64,000 nt of DNA from NCBI RefSeq assembly GCF_000215955.2, contig NZ_AFNV02000006.1:62001-126000 (forward strand). Reading direction: 5' to 3'. This document shows positions 47,119-63,121 of the stretch, piece after piece; position 1 is the stretch's first letter, and every line of letters begins with the position of its first letter. The DNA comes from Salinisphaera shabanensis E1L3A (lineage in GTDB: Bacteria; Pseudomonadota; Gammaproteobacteria; Nevskiales; Salinisphaeraceae). The position numbers were made by a program, and so were the translations under genes. The notes below the pieces were generated by a model. That model was given only the letters and a program-made list of their open reading frames with translations. It had not been told where the DNA came from and did not search any database.

Positions 47119-48276
47119 GTGACAGATGCCCCGAGGCGATTCTTCATCGTCGCCGGCGAACAGTCCGGCGACGTGCTCGGCGCGGGGCTGATCCGCGCGC
47201 TGACAAAACGCTATCCGCAGGCGCGTTTCGAGGGCGTGACCGGGCCGCTCATGCGCGAGGCCGGCTGTGAAACGCGGGCCGATATCGAAGAATTGTCGCT
47301 GTTCGGCATCAGCGAAGTGATCGGCGAGATACCGCGCCTGTTGCGCCTGCGTCGGCGTCTGTTCGAGCGCGTTGTCGAGAACGCACCCGATGCGTTCATC
47401 GGTATCGATGCGCCGGCGTTCAATACCGGCCTGGAAATGCGGGTTCGCGCGCGCGGCATTACCACGGTGCACTACGTATGTCCCACCGCCTGGGCTTGGC
47501 GTCAGGGACGCACGAAAAACATCCGCAAGGCCGTGGATCTGTTGCTGGCGATCTTTCCGTTCGAAGAAGCGTTTTTTCGGCGTTTCGATATTCCGGTCAC
47601 CTTCGTCGGCCACCCGTTGGCCAACGAGCTGCCGCTGCATCCGGACAGCGCGAGCGCGCGGCGTGCGCTGGAGCTTGATGGCGACGCGCCGCTGTTGGGG
47701 CTGCTGCCGGGCAGTCGGCGATCTGAAGTCAGCCGTTTGGGCCCGGTGTTCATAGAAACAGCGCGCTGGCTGCGTGCCCGCCACCCCGAACTTCGGTTTG
47801 TAGCACCCATGGCGACGCCGGCGGTGCGCGCGCTGTTTGAAGCACAGATTGCGCGGGCGGGCGCGGATATGGACATCCGCCTGGTCGATGGACGTTCGCG
47901 CGAGATAATGCGAGCGGCCGACGTGTTGCTGCTCGCCTCGGGCACGGCCACGCTGGAAGCGCTACTGGCAAAGACGCCGATGGTGGTGGCGTACAAGCTC
48001 TCGCCCATGAATTACGCGATCGCGCGTGTGTTCAATCTCATCAAGACCGAACACGTCAGCATGCCCAACCTGCTCGCGAAGCGCGCGCTTGTACCTGAAT
48101 GTCTTCAGCAACAGGCGCGCGTATCGGTGATCGGGCCCGAAGTGGATCGACTACTCGAATCGCAAGCCGCGCGTGCAGCCCAGACCGATGCATTTGCTGG
48201 CATTCATCAACAGCTCGCACTCGATGCGGACGAGCGGGCGGCCGACGCTGTCGCACAACTGCTCGAGGCGCGTTGA
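47119..48276 (+). CDS. lpxB: Lipid-A-disaccharide synthase LpxB
   Basis: 385 aa family GT19 glycosyltransferase. Joins lipid X and UDP-2,3-diacylglucosamine. Motifs: [20 protein letters not shown], the [19 protein letters not shown] segment, [16 protein letters not shown] and [20 protein letters not shown]. The start is a GTG without a clear ribosome site, 3 nt after lpxA, suggesting re-initiation. The stop shares one base with the rnhB ATG. Confidence 0.96.
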   Translation: MTDAPRRFFIVAGEQSGDVLGAGLIRALTKRYPQARFEGVTGPLMREAGCETRADIEELSLFGISEVIGEIPRLLRLRRRLFERVVENAPDAFIGIDAPAFNTGLEMRVRARGITTVHYVCPTAWAWRQGRTKNIRKAVDLLLAIFPFEEAFFRRFDIPVTFVGHPLANELPLHPDSASARRALELDGDAPLLGLLPGSRRSEVSRLGPVFIETARWLRARHPELRFVAPMATPAVRALFEAQIARAGADMDIRLVDGRSREIMRAADVLLLASGTATLEALLAKTPMVVAYKLSPMNYAIARVFNLIKTEHVSMPNLLAKRALVPECLQQQARVSVIGPEVDRLLESQAARAAQTDAFAGIHQQLALDADERAADAVAQLLEAR

Positions 48277-48902
48277 TGAGGCGCAAGGAACGCCGTTTCG
48301 CCTGTCCCTTCGTGGCCGGGGTGGACGAGGTCGGCCGTGGGCCACTCGCGGGGCCGGTTGTGGCAGCCGCGGTGATTCTGCCGGCAAAGCCGTTGCTGCG
48401 CGGTCTGACCGATTCGAAGGCGATCGGCGAAGCCGAGCGCGAGCGTATGGATGAGCGTATCCGCCAGCGCGCCCTTGCCTATGCGATCGCCGAGGCGTCG
48501 GCGGCCGAGATCGATAGTCTCAATATCCTGCAAGCAAGCTTGCTCGCCATGCAGCGCGCGGTCGCCGCACTTCGGCTGACCCCGTTCGCGGCATGGGTCG
48601 ATGGCAACCAGCCGCCGCCGTTGAACATGCCGCTGCGTACGGTCGTCGGTGGTGATGGCAGCGTGCCGGCGATCAGTGCCGCGTCGATCATTGCCAAGGT
48701 ATCGCGCGATCGGCAGATGCAGGCACTGGACGCGCGCTATCCGGGCTATGGATTTGCTCAGCACAAGGGCTACGGCACGCGCGCGCATCGCGACGCGATC
48801 GAGGCCTATGGCGTGACCCCGATCCATCGGCGCAGTTTCGCGCCCATCGCGCGTGCATTACAGGCCCGCCAGATCGATTTCATCGACCACGTAAGCCAGT
48901 AG
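48276..48902 (+). CDS. rnhB: Ribonuclease HII
   Basis: 208 aa. Removes ribonucleotides from DNA. The [19 protein letters not shown] segment supplies the Asp-Glu of the active site. [11 protein letters not shown], the WVDGNQPPP Asp, and [17 protein letters not shown] are also typical. The ATG at 48276 overlaps the lpxB stop (TGATG); an open upstream extension belongs to another frame of lpxB. Confidence 0.96.
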   Translation: MRRKERRFACPFVAGVDEVGRGPLAGPVVAAAVILPAKPLLRGLTDSKAIGEAERERMDERIRQRALAYAIAEASAAEIDSLNILQASLLAMQRAVAALRLTPFAAWVDGNQPPPLNMPLRTVVGGDGSVPAISAASIIAKVSRDRQMQALDARYPGYGFAQHKGYGTRAHRDAIEAYGVTPIHRRSFAPIARALQARQIDFIDHVSQ

Positions 48903-49094
48903 AGGCCCGCGCCTCGGGCATTCCTGCGGTAAGTGAATGTTTCGTGCCCGAGCGGTCTGACAATCGCCGGGTGTTGGTCGTTAGAATGATCCTTTGAGGG
49001 CCGCATCCAACACGCACGGTCTGCCGCGCGCTCGTTGTGATACGCCTCGTTCTGCCGGTGCCCATACTGGCGAAACTGACCGACCGAAGAGCCT

Positions 49095-52000
49095 ATGCCT
49101 GCCGAATTCGTCCATCTGCGCGTCCATACCGAATACTCGTTGTCCGACGGCATCGTGCGGATCAAACCGTTGCTGTCGCAGACGCGTGAGGCGGGCATGC
49201 CGGCCGTGGCGGTTACCGATAACGTCAATCTCTTCGGCATGGTCAAGTTCTACAAGACTGCGCTGGGCGCCGGCATCAAGCCGATCGTGGGCGTGGATCT
49301 GCAGATTGACGAAGGCCCGCAGGAAACGCCGTCGCGGCTCACGCTGCTGGCACAACACCGCGAAGGTTATCGCAATCTTTGCGATCTGCTGACCCAGGCA
49401 TATCTACATGGCCAGCATCGGGGGCAGGTGCTATGCCAGCGCGAGTGGGTCGCCGACAAGGCCGACGGGCTGATCGCGCTCTCCGGCGGCATGGTCGGCG
49501 ATACGGGCATTGCGCTCATGGCCGGCAAGCCCGAGATCGCGGATGCCCGCGCCGCGGAGTGGCAACAGATCTTTGGCGATCGCTATTATCTCGAAGTCAC
49601 GCGTTGCGAACGTAGTGGCGAGGCCGCCTGGCTGTCGGAAACGGTGGGGCTGGCCCTGCGGCGCGATATTCCGATCGTGGCGACTAATGATGTGCGTTTC
49701 CCGCATGCCGACGACTTCGATGCCCACGAGGCACGAGTCGCTATTCACGGCGGTTATACGCTGGCCGACCCGCGCCGGCCGAAGAATTACACGCCAGAGC
49801 AATATCTCAAGACGCCCGAACAGATGGCCGAGCTGTTCGCGGATTTGCCGGAAGCGCTCGAGAACAGCGTCGAGATCGCACGCCGTTGCAATCTCGAACT
49901 CACACTTGGCGAAAACGTGTTGCCTGAATTCCCGGTGCCGGACGGCCACGACGCGGCATCGTTTCTGCGGTCGGAGTCGGAATCCGGGCTCGCCGAGCGC
50001 CTCGAATTACTGTACCCGGACGAAGACGAACGCGAACGGCGCAAGCCGGAATACGATGCGCGTCTCGATCACGAGCTCGACGTGATCAAGTCGATGGGCT
50101 TTCCGGGCTACTTCCTGATCGTTGCCGACTTCATACGCTGGGCACGCGAGAACGGCGTGCCGGTCGGCCCGGGCCGTGGTTCGGGCGCGGGTTCGCTGGT
50201 AGCTTACGTGCTCGGTATTACCGATCTCGATCCGCTGGCCTACGATCTATTGTTCGAGCGTTTCCTGAACCCCGAACGTGTGTCCATGCCCGACTTTGAC
50301 GTCGACTTCTGCATGGATGGGCGCGACCGTGTGATCGAATACGTCGCGCAGCGTTATGGCCAGGAAAAGGTCAGCCAGATCATCACCTACGGCACCATGG
50401 CCGCGAAGGCTGTGGTGCGTGACGTCGGCCGTGTGCTGGGTCATCCCTACGGTATGGTCGATCGCATCGCCAAGCAGGTGCCGTTTGCGCCGGACATGAC
50501 GCTCACGCGGGCGCTGGAAGAGTCGGAAGAACTGCGCCAGTCGCGTGAGGACGAAGAGGTCGGCTATCTGCTCGAGCTCGCGCTCGCGCTCGAAGGCCTG
50601 TCGCGTAACCCCGGCAAGCACGCCGGCGGCGTGGTCATTGCGCCGTCGAACCTGATCGACTTCACGCCGCTCTATTGCGAAGCCGGCGGCGGCAACCGCG
50701 TAACGCAGTTCGACAAAGACGATGTCGAGGCGGTCGGCCTGGTCAAGTTCGACTTTCTGGGGCTGCGTACGCTCACCATCATCGATCGCGCGGTGCAGGT
50801 GGCCAACGATCGACTGGCAAAATCGGGCAAGGATCCGATCGATATCCGCTCGATCCCGCTCGACGACAAGAAACCCTACGAACTGCTCAAGGCCGGCGAT
50901 ACCACCGCCGTGTTTCAGCTCGAATCGTCCGGCATGCGTCGGCTAGTCAAACAGCTCAAGCCTGACGAACTCGAGGATATCGTTGCACTCGTGGCGCTCT
51001 ATCGGCCGGGCCCGCTCGAGTCCGGCATGGTCGAAGACTTCATCGACCGCAAGCACGGCAAGGCGCGGGTGGTGTATCCGCACGACAGCCTGGCTGAAGT
51101 GCTGGAGCCGACCTACGGCGTGATTCTGTATCAGGAACAGGTGATGCAGATTGCCCAGGTACTGGCCGGCTACAGCCTCGGCAACGCCGATCTGCTGCGC
51201 CGTGCCATGGGCAAGAAGAAGCCCGAGGAGATGGCCAAGCAGCGCGATGGCTTCGTCAAGGGCGCGGTCGCCAACGGCATCGAAGAGGATACGGCCGCCT
51301 ATATCTTCGACCTGGTCGAGAAATTCGCCGGCTACGGGTTCAACAAGTCGCACTCGGCCGCCTACGCGCTGGTGTCGTATCAGACCGCCTGGCTCAAGGC
51401 GTATTACCCGGCCGATTTCATGTCGGCGGTGCTCTCGGCGGATATGGATCACACCGACAAGGTGGTGATCATGATCGACGAATGTCACCGCCTGGGCATC
51501 GACGTAGTGCCGCCGGACGTCAACGCCTCGGAATACAACTTCTCGGTGGTCGATGATACGGCGATCCGCTACGGCCTGGGCGCGATCAAGGGCCTGGGTC
51601 GCGGCGCGATCGAAACCGTGATCGAAGAACGTCGCCAGAACGGCGTCTATGCCAACCTCTATGATTTCTGTCGGCGTATCGATACCTCCAAGGCCAATCG
51701 GCGCGCACTGGAAGCGTTGATCAATGCCGGCGCACTCGATGCGCTGGGGCCGAACCGCGCCAGCCTCATGCAAGGGCTTACGCGCGCACTGGCCGCCGCG
51801 GAACAGGATCGCAGCGCGGCCAGCGCCGGCCAGAACGATATGTTCGGTCTGGCCGAAGATGCGAGCGACAACATGGGCCCGCCGCTCGAAGAACGCCCGG
51901 AATGGCCCGAGGATGAGCGCCTCCGAGCCGAGCGCGACACCCTCGGCCTGTATCTCACCGGTCATCCTATCCGGGCCTGGGAAGATGAGCTGGCGCTCAT

Positions 52001-52595
52001 GACCCATGGCAAGATCGCCGAACAGGTCGCGGCCATGCCACGCCCGGAGGAGGGCGGCGGACGCGGCCGGCGTGGTAACAAGCGTAGCGCCGTCGTGGCC
52101 GGTCTCGTAGTCGAAGTCCGCCGGATGAAGAAAGGCCGGCGCATTATCGTCGTGCTCGACGACGGCAGTGCCCGGATCGAATGTCCGTTGTTCGAAGAAA
52201 AGGCGGCGGAATACGGCCATCTGCTCGCCGCCGACAAGCTGGTGGTCGTGGAAGGCAAGCTGCAGTACGACGATTTCAGCGACGGCTTTCGCCTGAACGC
52301 CGAAACCGTGATGGACTTCGACACCGCGCAGGCGCGCTTTGCCCATCGCGTGCTGTTGCGGGCGACGCCGAATGTGGATGTCGATGCGCTCGTCGGTTGC
52401 GTGGATCGCCACCGCGCAGAAGAAGCCGGCTGCGATGTCGTCGTGCGCTATAGCAACGATCAGGCACGCGCGGTACTCACCCTAGGAGAGACGCGGGTGC
52501 GCCTGTGCGACGAATTGCTGGCCGATCTAAAGCACCTGGTGGGTGCGGATCACGTGCAAGTACGTTATCGTCGCGGGCAGTCTCTTTCCCAGTAA
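49095..52595 (+). CDS. dnaE: DNA polymerase III alpha subunit
   Basis: 1166 aa replicative polymerase (E. coli protein 1160). The N-terminal PHP domain opens with FVHLRVHTEYSLSDGIVRIK. The polymerase active site includes GRGSGAGSLVAYVLGITDLD and the metal-binding PDFDVDFCMDGRD near residue 400. The GRPLE-like YRPGPLESGM loop and the fingers region FNKSHSAAYALVSYQTAWLK are intact. A helix-hairpin-helix and OB-fold complete the C-terminus (VAGLVVEVRRMKKGRRIIVV). A 192-bp gap after rnhB leaves room for its own promoter. Confidence 0.98.
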   Translation: MPAEFVHLRVHTEYSLSDGIVRIKPLLSQTREAGMPAVAVTDNVNLFGMVKFYKTALGAGIKPIVGVDLQIDEGPQETPSRLTLLAQHREGYRNLCDLLTQAYLHGQHRGQVLCQREWVADKADGLIALSGGMVGDTGIALMAGKPEIADARAAEWQQIFGDRYYLEVTRCERSGEAAWLSETVGLALRRDIPIVATNDVRFPHADDFDAHEARVAIHGGYTLADPRRPKNYTPEQYLKTPEQMAELFADLPEALENSVEIARRCNLELTLGENVLPEFPVPDGHDAASFLRSESESGLAERLELLYPDEDERERRKPEYDARLDHELDVIKSMGFPGYFLIVADFIRWARENGVPVGPGRGSGAGSLVAYVLGITDLDPLAYDLLFERFLNPERVSMPDFDVDFCMDGRDRVIEYVAQRYGQEKVSQIITYGTMAAKAVVRDVGRVLGHPYGMVDRIAKQVPFAPDMTLTRALEESEELRQSREDEEVGYLLELALALEGLSRNPGKHAGGVVIAPSNLIDFTPLYCEAGGGNRVTQFDKDDVEAVGLVKFDFLGLRTLTIIDRAVQVANDRLAKSGKDPIDIRSIPLDDKKPYELLKAGDTTAVFQLESSGMRRLVKQLKPDELEDIVALVALYRPGPLESGMVEDFIDRKHGKARVVYPHDSLAEVLEPTYGVILYQEQVMQIAQVLAGYSLGNADLLRRAMGKKKPEEMAKQRDGFVKGAVANGIEEDTAAYIFDLVEKFAGYGFNKSHSAAYALVSYQTAWLKAYYPADFMSAVLSADMDHTDKVVIMIDECHRLGIDVVPPDVNASEYNFSVVDDTAIRYGLGAIKGLGRGAIETVIEERRQNGVYANLYDFCRRIDTSKANRRALEALINAGALDALGPNRASLMQGLTRALAAAEQDRSAASAGQNDMFGLAEDASDNMGPPLEERPEWPEDERLRAERDTLGLYLTGHPIRAWEDELALMTHGKIAEQVAAMPRPEEGGGRGRRGNKRSAVVAGLVVEVRRMKKGRRIIVVLDDGSARIECPLFEEKAAEYGHLLAADKLVVVEGKLQYDDFSDGFRLNAETVMDFDTAQARFAHRVLLRATPNVDVDALVGCVDRHRAEEAGCDVVVRYSNDQARAVLTLGETRVRLCDELLADLKHLVGADHVQVRYRRGQSLSQ

Positions 52596-52625
52596 ACCGC
52601 GCAGCGGTCGCAGCAGCAATACACG

Positions 52626-53593
52626 ATGGCGCAGAAAAACCTCGACTATCTCGATTTCGAACAGCCGATTGCGGAGTTGCAAGAAAAGATCGAGGAGCTG
52701 CGTTTCGTCGCCGACGGCAGCGAGGTCAATCTAAGCGAAGAGATCACCAAGCTCGAGGGCAAGCGTCGCAACCTCACCGAGCAGATCTTTTCCAAGCTCT
52801 CGACCTGGCAGGTCGCACAGATGGCGCGCCATCCGCTGCGTCCGTACATGCAGGACTACATCGACGGCATGTTCACGGATTTCGTCGAGCTGCACGGTGA
52901 CCGTGCCTATGCGGACGATCCGGCCATCATTGGCGGTACCGCACGTCTGGGCGGCCAGTCAGTCATGGTGATCGGCCATCAAAAGGGGCGCGACACCAAG
53001 GAAAAAATCTACCGCAACTTCGGCATGCCGCGCCCGGAAGGCTATCGCAAGGCGCTGCGCCTGATGAAGCTCGCCGAACGATTCAACATGCCGGTGCTGA
53101 CCTTCATCGACACACCCGGTGCCTATCCGGGCATCGGTGCCGAAGAGCGCAACCAGTCGGAAGCCATTGCACGCAATCTGTTCGAGATGGCGCGCCTGCG
53201 GGTGCCGATTCTTTGCACCGTGGTTGGTGAAGGCGGCTCCGGCGGCGCGCTTGCCGTGGGCGTGGGCGATCATCTGATGATGCTTCAGTACAGCATTTAC
53301 TCGGTTATCTCACCGGAAGGCTGTGCCTCGATTCTGTGGAAGTCTGCAGAGCGCGCCGAAGAAGCGGCCGAAGCAATGAAGGTCGGCTCTCAAGACCTGC
53401 ACCGGCTCAAACTCGTCGACGAAGTGGTCGAAGAGCCCTTGGGTGGCGCGCATCGCGACCCTAAGAAACTCATGCAGCAAATGCGTGAACGGCTGCTCGC
53501 GAACATGACGCGGCTCAAGCGCATGGGCGTCGACGAACTCCTGGAAGCACGCTACAACCGCTGGATGGCGTTCGGCGACTTTAAGCTCGTGGG

Positions 53594-53597
<4 letters not shown>
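52626..53597 (+). CDS. accA: Acetyl-CoA carboxylase carboxyltransferase subunit alpha
   Basis: 323 aa. Together with AccD transfers the carboxyl from carboxybiotin to acetyl-CoA to make malonyl-CoA. Motifs: [20 protein letters not shown] at the N-terminus, [54 protein letters not shown] and [14 protein letters not shown]. It begins 30 nt after dnaE and overlaps tilS by 4 nt. Confidence 0.98.
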
Positions 53598-56628
<3,031 letters not shown>

Positions 56629-56630
56629 CG

Positions 56631-58782
<2,152 letters not shown>

Positions 58783-58929
58783 TCGCGCTGTGAGCCGATC
58801 GTCCGAGCAATTGTCTATCGGCGGCGCCGGATGAAAACGATGCGCGCCGAGATAGGGCATCGATTGTCGCGGTTGAGCGCCGATCTGGCCGGCGCTAGAC
58901 AGCCCCGGCCGCCGCGCTACAATCGCCGG

Positions 58930-59253
58930 ATGTATCGCGCCGTTCTCATCGTTCTCCTGCTCGTGCTCGCTGGGCTGCAGTATCGCCTATGGATCGCCGA
59001 CGGCGGCTGGGCGGAAGTGCACCGTCTGAGCGAGATGAAGCAGGAGCTCAACGCCGCGAATGAACGCAATGAGATCCGTAACGATGCATTGCAGGCCGAG
59101 GTCGACGATCTCAAGTCCGGCGAGAGTGCGACCGAAGGTCGTGCACGGTCGGATATGGGAATGATCAAGCGCGACGAAGAGTTCTTTCTGACCATCGCAC
59201 CGCCCGGCCCGACACCCAAGCCAACGCCAAACGACAGTCCGGCCGAACGCTGA
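58930..59253 (+). CDS. ftsB: Cell division protein FtsB
   Basis: 107 aa bitopic inner-membrane protein of the FtsQLB divisome complex. A single N-terminal membrane helix (YRAVLIVLLLVLAGLQYRLW) is followed by a coiled coil (RLSEMKQELNAANERNEIRN) and a short Pro-rich tail. The ATG at 58930 is chosen because the earlier in-frame start adds a charged, non-family extension. ispD and ispF normally follow; here truD begins immediately after the stop. Confidence 0.9.
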   Translation: MYRAVLIVLLLVLAGLQYRLWIADGGWAEVHRLSEMKQELNAANERNEIRNDALQAEVDDLKSGESATEGRARSDMGMIKRDEEFFLTIAPPGPTPKPTPNDSPAER

Positions 59254-60324
59254 ATGACGCTCGTCAGCGAGGATGCGGTTGATATGGCCGCACTGGCTTA
59301 TGCGCGTGGGGCAGCGCCCGACGCCCGCGCTGAGCTGCGTCAGCAGCCCGCCGATTTCTTCGTCGATGAAGATTGTGATATCGCCTTGTCCGGCAGCGGC
59401 GAACACCTGTGGTGCCGGATCGAAAAGACAGGGCTGAATACGCAAGACGCGGTACAGGCTCTGTCGCGAGCGACCGGTGTGCACCCGCGCCAGATCGGCT
59501 TTGCCGGCATGAAGGACCGGGTTGCGGTCACCCGGCAGTGGCTTTCGATCGCCTGGCCGATTGCGCGCGATCTGCCCGATCTGCCCGATCTGGACGGGCT
59601 CGAGGGCATCGAAATTCTCGAAATGGATCGCCATGAGCGCAAGCTCAAGCGCGGTGCGCACCGGGGGAATCGATTCGTGCTGCGCCTGCGCGAACTGGCC
59701 GGCGATCGAGATGTTTTGGAAGCGGATCTGGCGCGGGTACGCGAGCAGGGCGTGCCGAATTATTTCGGCGCACAGCGGTTCGGTCACGGCGGTCGTAATC
59801 TGGGCCTGTCGCGCGCGCTTTTTGCGGGCAAGCGTCTTTCGCGCAACCGCCGTGGTTTTGCGCTCTCGGCAGCGCGTTCACTGCTTTTCAATGCGGTCGT
59901 CGATGCACGCGTACGCGATGCCAGCTGGAACGCCTTGATCGACGGCGAAGCGGTCATGCTCGACGGCAGCCATAGCGTATTTGCGCTGGCCGAAACCGAT
60001 CAGGGCCGGGATGAACTTGAACAGCGGCTCGCGCGTTTTGATATTCATCCGAGTGGCCCCATGGCCGGTCGCGGTGGCGATGATGTCATCAGCGGCCGGG
60101 CTCGCGAACTCGAAGAGGGCGTATTGGGCGAATACGCTGATCTGGTCGCGGGGCTGAAAGCCTGCGACGTGGAAGCCGGACGACGCGCCTTGCGGCTGTC
60201 TGTGCCATCGCTGGAGTGGCAATTCGAAGACGAACGCACGCTCACGCTATCGTTCTGGCTGCCGCCGGGCGCGTTTGCGACCAGCGTCCTGCGCGAGATT
60301 GTCGATACCACCAGCGACAGCTGA
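59254..60324 (+). CDS. truD: tRNA pseudouridine synthase D
   Basis: 356 aa. Makes pseudouridine 13 in tRNA-Glu. Motifs: FFVDEDCDIALSGSGEHLWC, QIGFAGMKDRVAVTRQWLSI with the catalytic Asp, HRGNRFVLRLRELAG, VPNYFGAQRFGHGGRNLG and SAARSLLFNAVVDARV. The ATG directly abuts the ftsB TGA. It converges with the Smr gene 25 bp away. Confidence 0.95.
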   Translation: MTLVSEDAVDMAALAYARGAAPDARAELRQQPADFFVDEDCDIALSGSGEHLWCRIEKTGLNTQDAVQALSRATGVHPRQIGFAGMKDRVAVTRQWLSIAWPIARDLPDLPDLDGLEGIEILEMDRHERKLKRGAHRGNRFVLRLRELAGDRDVLEADLARVREQGVPNYFGAQRFGHGGRNLGLSRALFAGKRLSRNRRGFALSAARSLLFNAVVDARVRDASWNALIDGEAVMLDGSHSVFALAETDQGRDELEQRLARFDIHPSGPMAGRGGDDVISGRARELEEGVLGEYADLVAGLKACDVEAGRRALRLSVPSLEWQFEDERTLTLSFWLPPGAFATSVLREIVDTTSDS

Positions 60325-60349
60325 GCCGTTCGATGGGCTCGCGCGCGGA

Positions 60350-60928
60350 TCAGCCGCGTCGAAGCAGTACATAGACCGCGCCGGTGCCCCCGTCGTTGTC
60401 GCGGGCCGAGCAATAGGCCAGCACTTCGTCGCGCTGGCGCAGCCAATGGGCCACCTTGACCTTGAGCACCGGGCCGCGATGGCCCGAGCGCAGACCTTTG
60501 CCGTGGACGATACGGACACAGCGATGGCCCCGGTCGAGTGCTTCGCGCAGGAATACAGCGAGACAATGGCGCGCGACGTCCACGATCATGCCATGCAGAT
60601 CGAGTTCGGCCTGACAACGATACTGGCCGCGACGCAGCTTGCGCATGACAGCCAGCTGCACGCCTTCACGACGATGAAAAAGGTCGTCGCCGGTTTCAAT
60701 ATCGTCGCCGGGCGAAAAATCCAGCAGCTCGCCGATCACTGCCTGTTCGTCGGCTTCGCGCATGGCCGGGCGCGCCGACGGCATGTGCCGCCACGGCCGG
60801 CGCCGTTGACCCTTGGCAATTTCGGCCACCGGACCCACGGCATCGCGAAACAGCGCGCTGTCATCGTCGCTGATCGGGGCGTCGGGATCGGCACGCGTAT
60901 GTTTGGACGTATCGGAACGGTCGGCCAT
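60350..60928 (-). CDS. Smr/MutS2-type domain protein (SmrA/SmrB-like)
   Basis: 192 aa. The C-terminal half is an Smr domain: LDLHGMIVDVARHCLAVFLR with the LDLHG motif, the VRIVHGKGLRS motif, and a GAVYVLLRR end. The N-terminal half is charged and includes a segment (SALFRDAVGPVAEIAKGQRR) common to the DUF/SmrA-type proteins of proteobacteria. Relatives are nucleases, with SmrB cleaving mRNA at collided ribosomes; which paralogue this is cannot be told. It is divergent from surE. Confidence 0.85.
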   Translation of the reverse strand: MADRSDTSKHTRADPDAPISDDDSALFRDAVGPVAEIAKGQRRRPWRHMPSARPAMREADEQAVIGELLDFSPGDDIETGDDLFHRREGVQLAVMRKLRRGQYRCQAELDLHGMIVDVARHCLAVFLREALDRGHRCVRIVHGKGLRSGHRGPVLKVKVAHWLRQRDEVLAYCSARDNDGGTGAVYVLLRRG

Positions 60929-61031
60929 GCCGGCAATTCACTCAAGCAGAAAAGCGTCGATTTAAGCTATGCTAGCGAGCCTGCGGCACGCTTGCACGTG
61001 CCGATATTCTTGCTTTCCATCGAACCCTTGC

Positions 61032-61781
61032 ATGCGATTACTGCTGAGTAACGATGACGGATGTCACGCGCCCGGCCTGACGGCCTTGCGTGGCGCGCTC
61101 GCCAAGATCTGTGACGACATGGTCACGGTTGCCCCCGATCGCAACCGCAGCGGGGCGAGCAACTCGCTCACGCTGGAGCGCCCGTTGCGGGTAAACCAGG
61201 TTGCCGAAGGCCTTTATTCGGTCGATGGCACACCGACCGACTGCGTTCATCTGGCGACCACGGGCCTGTTCGAACAGGACGCGGACATGGTCATCTCCGG
61301 AATCAATCACGGCGCCAATCTCGGCGACGACGTGCTCTACTCGGGCACCGTGGCGGCGGCCACCGAAGGGCGCTCGCTCGGACTGCCGGCGGTGGCTATC
61401 TCGCTTGTGGGCGAGAATCCGCGCCATTTCGATACCGCGGCACGGGTCGCGGTTGCGGTCGTGAAGCTGCTCATCGATCATCCTTTACCCAACGATACGA
61501 TTCTCAACGTCAATGTTCCGGATCTTTCGTACGAAGAAGTCGGTGGCTTTGCGGCGACCCGGCTTGGCAATCGTCATCGCGCCGAGCGTCTGGTCGAGGA
61601 CAGCGACCCACGTGGGCGGCCGATCTTCTGGATCGGGCGCGCAGGCGGGGAGGCCGATGCCGGGCCCGGAACCGATTTCCACGCGATCGCTCAGGGCCAG
61701 GTATCGATTACGCCGATCCAGATCGATCTGACCCAGCATGCGGCGGTCGGCGCGTTGGGCGATTGGGTCCGCCGGCTTTGA
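61032..61781 (+). CDS. surE: 5'/3'-nucleotidase SurE
   Basis: 249 aa metal-dependent phosphatase acting on nucleoside monophosphates. The N-terminal [19 protein letters not shown] has the Asp-Asp metal site; [44 protein letters not shown] and LNVNVPDL are all diagnostic. A Cys stands where the family usually has Tyr (DDGY). The ATG at 61032 fits the family start. pcm follows after 2 nt. Confidence 0.96.
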   Translation: MRLLLSNDDGCHAPGLTALRGALAKICDDMVTVAPDRNRSGASNSLTLERPLRVNQVAEGLYSVDGTPTDCVHLATTGLFEQDADMVISGINHGANLGDDVLYSGTVAAATEGRSLGLPAVAISLVGENPRHFDTAARVAVAVVKLLIDHPLPNDTILNVNVPDLSYEEVGGFAATRLGNRHRAERLVEDSDPRGRPIFWIGRAGGEADAGPGTDFHAIAQGQVSITPIQIDLTQHAAVGALGDWVRRL

Positions 61782-61783
61782 AC

Positions 61784-62470
61784 ATGCAGGACAAGCATCC
61801 ACACGTGCGCGGATTCGGCATGGCGTCGGCCCGTAGTCGTGCGCGTCTGATCGATCGCCTGCGTGGGCTCGGCATCGAAAACGATACCGTGCTCGCCGCC
61901 ATGGAAAAGGTGCCGCGCCATCAGTTCGTGGACGAGGCGATGACCAGCCGCGCCTACGACGATACCGCGCTGCCGATCGGTTACGGCCAGACCATCTCGC
62001 AGCCGTATATCGTCGCGCAGATGACCCAGTTGTTGATTGCCGATGGCCTGCCCGACAACGTACTCGAGATCGGGACCGGCAGTGGCTATCAGGGCGCGGT
62101 GCTGGCCGAGATTCTGCCGTCGATCTATACGGTCGAGCGTATCGAGCCTCTTTACGAACGCGCACGCCGGCGTTTTGCCGAGCTCGGCTATCGCAATGTG
62201 CGTGCCCGGCTGGCGCGAGATGGTGTGCTCGGTTTGCCCGATTATGGCCCGTTCGAAGCGATTCTGGTGACTGCCGGGGCGGAGAAGCTGCCGACCTCGC
62301 TTTATGAACAGCTTGCGGATGGCGGACGCATGATCGTGCCGGTCGGCCCCACGGGCGACCAACGCCTGATCGTCGTGCGCCGCGACGGCGGCTACTTCGA
62401 GCAGGAAGTGCTCGATGCGGTGAGTTTCGTACCCTTGATCGAGCAGCGTAGCGATGAACCTAGTCATTAG
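61784..62470 (+). CDS. pcm: Protein-L-isoaspartate O-methyltransferase
   Basis: 228 aa. Repairs isoaspartyl residues in aged proteins using SAM. Motifs: MEKVPRHQFVDEA, LPIGYGQTISQPYIVAQMTQ, NVLEIGTGSGYQGAVLAEI (SAM site), VTAGAEKLPTSLYEQLADGG and RMIVPVG. The ATG at 61784 is preferred over an upstream TTG that overlaps surE. surE-pcm-(yqaA)-nlpD is a conserved stationary-phase cluster. Confidence 0.96.
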   Translation: MQDKHPHVRGFGMASARSRARLIDRLRGLGIENDTVLAAMEKVPRHQFVDEAMTSRAYDDTALPIGYGQTISQPYIVAQMTQLLIADGLPDNVLEIGTGSGYQGAVLAEILPSIYTVERIEPLYERARRRFAELGYRNVRARLARDGVLGLPDYGPFEAILVTAGAEKLPTSLYEQLADGGRMIVPVGPTGDQRLIVVRRDGGYFEQEVLDAVSFVPLIEQRSDEPSH

Positions 62471-62545
62471 AGCGCGGATGTCGTGCGATGCGTCGAGCGG
62501 CCCGCGTCTGGCTTCGTATGTAGCGGCGGCGGGGCGCGCTCGCTG

Positions 62546-63121
62546 ATGTTTCGCCGTCTATACGACTGGGTCGTGCGCGCGTCCGGCCATCGCCGTGCGC
62601 CTTCGCTACTGGCGTTGCTGGCTTTTTCCGAGTCTTCGTTCTTCCCGATCCCGCCGGATGTAATGCTTGCACCGATGACGCTGGCGCGTCCGGAGCGGGC
62701 CTGGTGGTTTGCGGCCATCACCACGGTGGCGTCGGTGGTCGGCGGCATGCTCGGCTATTGGATCGGCGCACTGTTTCTCGACGCGTTACTGCCGTGGCTC
62801 AAGGAACTGGGCTATTATTCGGCTTATACGACGGCGCGCGACTGGTTCGAGACCTACGGGTTCTGGGCCGTATTGCTCGCCGGTGTGTCGCCGATCCCGT
62901 ACAAGGTGTTCACAGTCGCCGCCGGCGCTGTTGCCATGCCGTTCTTGCCGTTCATGGCCGGCTCTATCGTCGGCCGCGGCGTTCGCTTTTTTCTGGTGGC
63001 CGGGCTGGTACGCTCTCTCGGGCCGGTTTTCGAGCAGCGCCTGCTCAAATATATCGATTGGATCGGATGGGCTATCGTCGCCGTCATCGTTGTCGTAATC
63101 GCCGTACTGCAGTTGCGATGA
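62546..63121 (+). CDS. YqaA/DedA-superfamily membrane protein
   Basis: 191 aa with about four membrane segments. The N-terminal LALLAFSESSFFPIPPDVML, the GYWIGALFLD segment, and SPIPYKVFTVAAGAVAMPF are typical of YqaA, a small branch of the SNARE-associated/DedA family linked to membrane lipid or undecaprenyl-phosphate handling. The ATG at 62546 matches the family start. Its stop overlaps the nlpD ATG (ATGA), and it sits between pcm and nlpD as in many gammaproteobacteria. Confidence 0.88.
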   Translation: MFRRLYDWVVRASGHRRAPSLLALLAFSESSFFPIPPDVMLAPMTLARPERAWWFAAITTVASVVGGMLGYWIGALFLDALLPWLKELGYYSAYTTARDWFETYGFWAVLLAGVSPIPYKVFTVAAGAVAMPFLPFMAGSIVGRGVRFFLVAGLVRSLGPVFEQRLLKYIDWIGWAIVAVIVVVIAVLQLR